Positions 59,428 to 64,000 of a stretch of 64,000 nucleotides of DNA are shown in pieces (position 1 is the first letter of the stretch; each line of letters opens with the position of its first letter). Origin of the DNA: Debaryomyces hansenii CBS767 (taxonomy: Eukaryota; Ascomycota; Pichiomycetes; Serinales; Debaryomycetaceae). Made by a program: the position numbers and the translations under genes. The notes under the pieces are model-generated. The model had not been told where the DNA came from. It saw nothing but the letters and a program-made list of their open reading frames with translations, and did no database searches. The stretch is from assembly GCF_000006445.2 (NCBI RefSeq), contig NC_006046.2, positions 434,001 through 498,000 of the forward strand. Direction: 5' to 3'.

Positions 59428-61035
59428 ATGAACGATTTATATCAACGAGAACTCCTTAATGATTTTGGTAAAATGTCTTTGGCTCTGACTGCACGGAAGC
59501 ACACTCGTCGAAAGACTATTAAGTCTAAGGTGAATTGTTACAAATGCGGTGGTATTGGCCATAAACAGAATGTTTGTCCTTCTCGTGATGACGGTGATTT
59601 TAAAACTCCACCATCTAAACCTCCGTGCAAATCATGTGTTCAGGCATTCTCTGTTATGGAGTCCTGTGACAATGAGACTTCAAATGCTAACTCTAGAGAT
59701 CTATTCGTTTTTGATACTGGTGCGCTGGCTCATGTTACCAATCGGCGGGACTTACTCCATGATTTTACCGCTGTTCCACCTGATACAATTGCTGAAATTA
59801 GACTTGGTACTCCAGTAGAGATCGTTGGTACTGGCACCTTGAAATTTAGGTTACCTGATGGTACCATACTCCCTGTTGAAGATGTGCGGTATGCTCCTTT
59901 CTATGATCGTAATTTAATTTCTGTTAGCCGTGCAACCTCCCGTGGGGCAGTCTTTGACATGCTGCGCGATGGTGTTTTTGACGTTAACTTGGATCTTCAG
60001 GTTGCAGCCCGTACGAGCCCAGATAAGTGTGCACTTTATAAGTTTTTATTCCCATGCTTACCTGCTCGGAATGCATCTGCTGGCACTACACTTGGTGTTA
60101 CCAATGCTCACTCTCGTCTTGGTCATTCTAATCAAGCTGCTGATGATATTAAATTTGAATCGAAGGACGGTATTTACGATGCGTGTGCCCGCGGGAAGGC
60201 GACTAGTTCTGTTCCGAAGGCTTTAGATGTCTCTCGTAGTTCTGTTAAAGCGCCATTGGAACTTGTCCACTCTACTGTCTGTGGGCCGATTTCTCAACCG
60301 AGCTTAAATAAAAACTTGTATTATGTTGTCTTTGTTGATGATTACACTCACTTTATGGTAGTGTATCCTATTAAACAAAAATCTGAAGTATATGAGTGTG
60401 CCCACTCATATTTTCTTCAATCTGAAAGATTCTTTCAGAATCGTGGTGGTTACAAACCGGTTGCTTTTCGTACTGATAACAGTGGTGAATATATGTCATC
60501 CAAGTTGCAGCGCTTTCTTAAAGCTAATGGAATTGCTCATCAAAATTCTACTACGTGCAGCATTTATCCGAATGCTGTCAGTAAACGAGCCATTCGTACT
60601 ATCAAAGAAAAGAGTCGTGCTATGATGCGTGAAGCATCTGTGCCTATATGTTTTTGGGCTGAGGCTGTTGCATGTTCTACTTATCTCCTTAATCGTTTAC
60701 CATCCACTGCCATCGACAACCAAATGCCCTATCAACGGTGGTATAAAAGTTTACCTAAGCTAGATCATTTGCGCCCATTTGGATGCATGGTGAATGCCCG
60801 TATTATAGAGCAGTCGCCACCACCTTGGTCTTTTCGTACGATTCGGGGTATTATGGTCGGTTATACTCAGAACCATAATGAATACCGTATATTTGATCTT
60901 GATTCAGGTGGAATTGTTATCTGTGAAGATGTAAATTTCAACGAATTTTTATTTCCCTTTAAAAATATGACTACAGTTCCTCCTGGTGTTCCTTCGTTAG
61001 ATCAGTTGATGAACGATGCTGAAATTGAATACTGA
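59428..61035 (+). pseudogene. Element 3: Gag-protease-integrase remnant, open frame of 535 codons
   Basis: The frame starts with a short Gag piece (LLNDFGKMS), joined after a deletion of over 100 codons to the zinc knuckle CYKCGGIGHKQNVC. The protease site is FDTGALAHVT (Ser of the usual DTGAS replaced). The integrase zinc motif is reduced (HSRLGHS to CARGKA; the first Cys of CxxC is replaced, YDACA). Of the D-D-E triad only the middle D remains (RTDNSGEY): the first is Thr (VHSTVCGPI) and the Glu is Lys (AVSKRAIRT). RT and RNase H are absent; the frame ends after the integrase C-terminal part. It is closer to element 2 than to element 1 and cannot transpose by itself. Confidence 0.88.
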
Positions 61036-61748
61036 CTTCCTTGATCATCATGAGGTATCTCGTCGCAACGCGGATTTATATTCTATAGCTGCTAATTTAG
61101 AGCAAATATAGGATGGAGAAATGAGCTAACATCTACTGATCCTAGGAGTTACCGTCCCCTCCAGAATGGGTTATCAAGGGGTTATACTAAACTCTTGTTC
61201 ATCACTGTAAGTGAAACGCTTTTTTATTTCGAAATCAAACTTTCCCATTTCTTCCTTATCTCTTCCATAATCATAATTCTAATAAAGACTACCGTTATTT
61301 GATTAAGGGTCTTATTGCGTAAATATAGCCCACTTTTTGAATATTTTCACCATTATAGAAGTAAACATTCTAAATGAGAATTTATTTCAATAATAACGTC
61401 TTATCAATAGATAAGTCAATATTATAAATTGACACAACCTCTAAATCTTATATAATCGTCTGTAAAAATCACGTCCATTTGGGTGAAACATTAGGATAAT
61501 AGAGCTACGTATATTGTTATTAGTGGTGATACTTTTGGGTCTGCTTATAAGTATATTTTCGCAAAAAGTATGCCTGAGAAGATCAAATTAATTTCCTATA
61601 AAATTGATTTGATTACATAATTGTATTGACTATAGCGGACAAAGTAAACTTTTACTGAAATGGTAAGATTAATTATAATAAAATTATATATTATAACTGA
61701 AACATTCATTGATTTTGAACTGAAATATTAAGAATATCAAGTATTAGA
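61036..61748. other. AT-rich gap between elements 3 and 4
   Basis: About 700 bp without a gene. The first about 100 bp may be decayed integrase-tail sequence. An LTR-end relic lies at 61664-61706. Nothing else is recognised. Confidence 0.45.
61664..61706 (+). repeat. LTR 3' end relic before element 4
   Basis: TAAGATTAATTATAATAAAATTATATATTATAACTGAAACA resembles the end of the type A LTR (GATTAAGTAAATTATATATTATAATTGACA). It is 43 bp before the element 4 ATG. Confidence 0.5.
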
Positions 61749-62942
61749 ATGGGTTCTGATTTACGCGATTTAATTCGAATTGCTTTGGATGAGGTTGATT
61801 CCAGTACCGTCCCAGACCCACTTAAGCTACACGATAAGCGAAATTATAAGGGTTGGGCTCGGCTTACCATGAAAAGTGTGCTGCATTTGAATTGCTTTTT
61901 GGAAATGTATCTCAATAATCAATTCAGGGAAATTCCTGGAGTAAGTAATCTAGATTCAGCCGAGCAGGAGCGTGTTAGAATGGATTATGAACAGCTTACG
62001 AGCAGTTTGATGCGTATTTACATGGATGATTCCTTGTCCCAAGTCTATATAGTTAATAAAGGCTTAAAAGGTCTTGAACTATGGAATACTATTTATAATG
62101 ACTTGGGCCATCTTTCCTTCGTACAACAATTACATTTTCATTCGGAATTATATGCGATGCTTCACGATCCCAAGACTACTATGTTAGAAAAGCTTGCCCT
62201 CATCCAATATGCTGATCCCGATATTCTTCCTGTTTCCGATGAACACAAGTTTGTTATGTTCGCTACTGTATGTGGTAACAGCGCTGTCAAGGATATATTG
62301 GTTCGTCTTCATCATGAGTATGATAATGTGACCTGGAAGGCTTTGAGAGAAAAAATTCTAGACATTTCTGAAAAAAAAGCCGTATCTGACACCTATGAGG
62401 CGGTTTCAGGGAAACCTCCTCCTAGAATATTAATTAGATCTAACGTGAACTGTTCCAAATGCGGCGGTGTTGGCCACAAATCAGATGTATGTGTTTCAAT
62501 GGATGATGAAGAAAGGATCAAATTAGAACCAGTGTCAGGAAAGGTCAACATAGCACCTGACTCGTTTCCTAAGGACGAATTTTATCTTGATTCTCGTGTA
62601 TCACATCATATCACTCACCAAAAGAAACTATTGCATAATTTTTCAAAGAGTTCTGGGAAAATTAAGGGTCACGGTGCTCTGTTCAGGATTGCCGGGTCTG
62701 GATCTTTGAAGTTCAAATTACCAGATGGTAGCTCCCTTACTCTTACTGATGTACAGTATGTACCTTCGTTTGGGCGTAATTTAGTCTCAATCCTTCAAGT
62801 GAATCTGCGCGGTACGAATTTCACATTTCATCACAATAAGGTAATGGCATCTGACCTGGGGATTCCTGTTGCAAGTCTCATTGTGCCTGAACACGTTTTA
62901 CTTTATCAATTTTCATTACCTTGTGTCCCTCCTTCCAGCTAG
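61749..62942 (+). pseudogene. Element 4: Gag-protease frame of 397 codons, protease site lost
   Basis: A full-length Gag (about 1-240; WARLTMKSVLHLNC, GLKGLELWNTIYNDLG) with zinc knuckle CSKCGGVGHKSDVC. It is homologous to element 2 Gag but clearly diverged. The protease region follows, with active site YLDSRVSHHITH, where the essential Gly of D(S/T)G is Arg. The frame then stops just before the integrase zinc motif, and no integrase, RT or RNase H follows. Either a dead remnant or a Gag-only gene; the long undamaged frame leaves the second possibility open. Confidence 0.8.
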
Positions 62943-63488
62943 GACTTAGTATGATATTAGATTTATAAGATAAAAGTCTCTGCAGTCTTTCTATAGTAGT
63001 ACACCTGCTTTGAATGAATCTTCGTCCATCGGTTGCGAGAGGTTAGAAGAAACTGAACATTCTAGAAGTATGACATTAGCTGAACTTTAGAGAAAAAAAA
63101 AACCTAATATACGGTCTGTTTTTGCACATCAATGATATTTTATCTGGATAATCTGACGTATACAAGAGAGTCGAGGATAGAAGACTAACACTACATATAT
63201 ATCAGTTGGTATGCTTAATGGATTTTAAATGACATTTTCCTGAAGGTTTTCATGTACTAAAAAAATTCCTTTACATAGCTATCATTAATATAATCATATA
63301 TACTTGGAGGCACAATAAATATTATTAAACAACTGTATCATTTTTCAAAGCTTATAAGTTTTCCAATAATTGGTTTATTTCGTTTATCATGGCCATCGCT
63401 TCTCATTATCCATAATATACGTTCCTTAATACACTTATAAATTTTAATTATTTTGTCATACTTTCAATCTCTCCATTGAATTATTGTT
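62943..63488. other. AT-rich region between element 4 and the last gene
   Basis: About 550 bp, no recognisable coding sequence or repeat; it contains the 3' end of the minus-strand gene that follows. Confidence 0.45.
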
Positions 63489-64000
63489 TCAAATCTTTCT
63501 ACCATAGGTACGCTCAGGCTCGGCATTCGCCCCAATGTAGCGAATCAACCTCTCTCTTTTATCTTGTACCAGCCCAGTGGTCAGTAGCTTATAAAACTCC
63601 AAGTAGCTATTAAGACCCCTCGTGAGTTGTTCAATTTGGGCAAGAGACGTTAAAGGTGACACTCCAGCATCTGCTAGAGTTCTATAATCACTATTTGAGA
63701 TAGGATCATAGGCATCAGGAGAGTTGCGATTTCCTCCTCTCCCCTTGAATTGGTTATCAAAGCGTGAACTTAAATTTTTGTTCGACATTTCTAAGTTAGC
63801 TAAGCGCCTGTTTGTTTCAATCCGAAACTCTTTCATTTCGTCCTTGAACTCTCCCATTTCGTCCTTGAACTCTCCCATTTCGTCCTTGAACTCTCCCATT
63901 TCGTCCTTGAACTCTCCCATTTCGTCCTTGAACTCTCCCATTTCGTCAATAAACTCCTCCATTTCGTCTTTGAACTCTCTCATATCGTTTTTGAACTCTT
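63489..64000 (-). CDS. Heptad-repeat coiled-coil protein, N-terminus outside window
   Basis: The frame enters from the right edge and ends at 63489; about 170 residues are visible. The N-terminal part is eight or more copies of the heptad EFKDEMG (Phe and Met spaced 4-3, an ideal coiled coil), followed by RRLANLEMSNKNLSSRFDNQ and a globular C-terminal region (ASVSPLTSLAQIEQL-like AGVSPLTSLAQIEQL, LNSYLEFYKLLTTGL, RLIRYIGANAE). The Met at 63983 is inside the repeat and is not the start. The C-terminal region vaguely recalls the Mug135-like domain of fungal proteins, which I cannot confirm. Function unknown. Confidence 0.7.
   Translation of the reverse strand, partial: EFKNDMREFKDEMEEFIDEMGEFKDEMGEFKDEMGEFKDEMGEFKDEMGEFKDEMKEFRIETNRRLANLEMSNKNLSSRFDNQFKGRGGNRNSPDAYDPISNSDYRTLADAGVSPLTSLAQIEQLTRGLNSYLEFYKLLTTGLVQDKRERLIRYIGANAEPERTYGRKI
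63828..64000 (-). repeat. 21-bp tandem repeat (coding heptads)
   Basis: Eight 21-bp units from 63828 to 63995, continuing off the window. Units at 63849, 63870, 63891 and 63912 (CTCTCCCATTTCGTCCTTGAA) are identical; the outer ones differ at a few bases. Each unit encodes one heptad, so copy changes keep the frame and the coiled coil. Confidence 0.95.

Noticed and set aside
63828..64000. CRISPR-like array
   Set aside because: Units are contiguous 21-mers without spacers and encode a heptad coiled coil in frame.

Overview
The window is nuclear DNA of a budding yeast. Introns are few and short with GTATGT/GTAAGT donors and TACTAAC branch points. The protein set is typically ascomycete-yeast: actin with a 10-nt first exon, Snc v-SNARE, Myo2, Rad54, Yrb30, Pho91, Bol1, Snd2, Pom33/Per33. 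DNA outside genes is AT-rich. A CTG codon in UBP1 sits where ubiquitin proteases usually carry Ser, and other CTG codons fall mostly at non-conserved sites. Together with overall protein resemblance this suggests a CUG-Ser clade yeast of the Debaryomyces/Candida group; the genus is an inference.

From 1 to about 45.3 kb the DNA is ordinary, compact host chromosome. In order: truncated sterol esterase; a stretch of broken reading frames; cation/Ca exchanger; SSA-type HSP70 with heat-shock elements; GCV3 with two TGACTC boxes; spliced SNC; spliced ACT1; fumarate reductase fused to cytochrome b5; RAD54; YRB30; HAA1-like copper-fist factor; flavocytochrome b2; MYO2; BOL1; SND2; POM33/PER33; a very small spliced zinc-ribbon gene; MRH1/YRO2-like opsin-fold protein; PHO91; UBP1; IRC21-like cytochrome b5; FAU1; SET5; FMP10-like; and an MFS drug/polyamine exporter. 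Pairs that are neighbours in Saccharomyces cerevisiae (RAD54-YRB30, PER33-SND2, and FAU1/FMP10 with one gene between) are kept, which supports those names. Three unrelated proteins carry cytochrome b5 domains, all with the same 23-residue spacing of haem histidines.

From about 45.65 to 63.5 kb the window becomes a gene-free retrotransposon cluster. All coding remnants are Ty1/copia type (Gag, protease, integrase, reverse transcriptase, RNase H, in that order) and were built as one long reading frame, as in Ty5-like elements. Element 1 (minus strand) is broken by a 41-bp tandem duplication and meets a 100-N assembly gap. Right of the gap the 3' part of the same element lies in the opposite direction, giving inverted arms of 1,460 bp. 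Element 2 (52.4-57.8 kb) has a complete 1,496-residue Gag-Pol. Its two LTRs differ strongly in U3, each carries its own internal tandem duplication, and a second leader plus a stub of gag follows its 3' LTR, so it is a recombinant within a tandem array. Elements 3 and 4 are decayed but keep open frames of 535 and 397 codons after losing catalytic residues. LTR relics, a hexanucleotide microsatellite and an unrecognised pseudogene fill the rest. The window ends in the C-terminal part of a protein made of heptad repeats (21-bp tandem repeats).

The main interest is this cluster: nested and inverted Ty5-like elements in a gene-free AT-rich block, which is what centromeric regions look like in some related yeasts. 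That role cannot be shown from the sequence alone.
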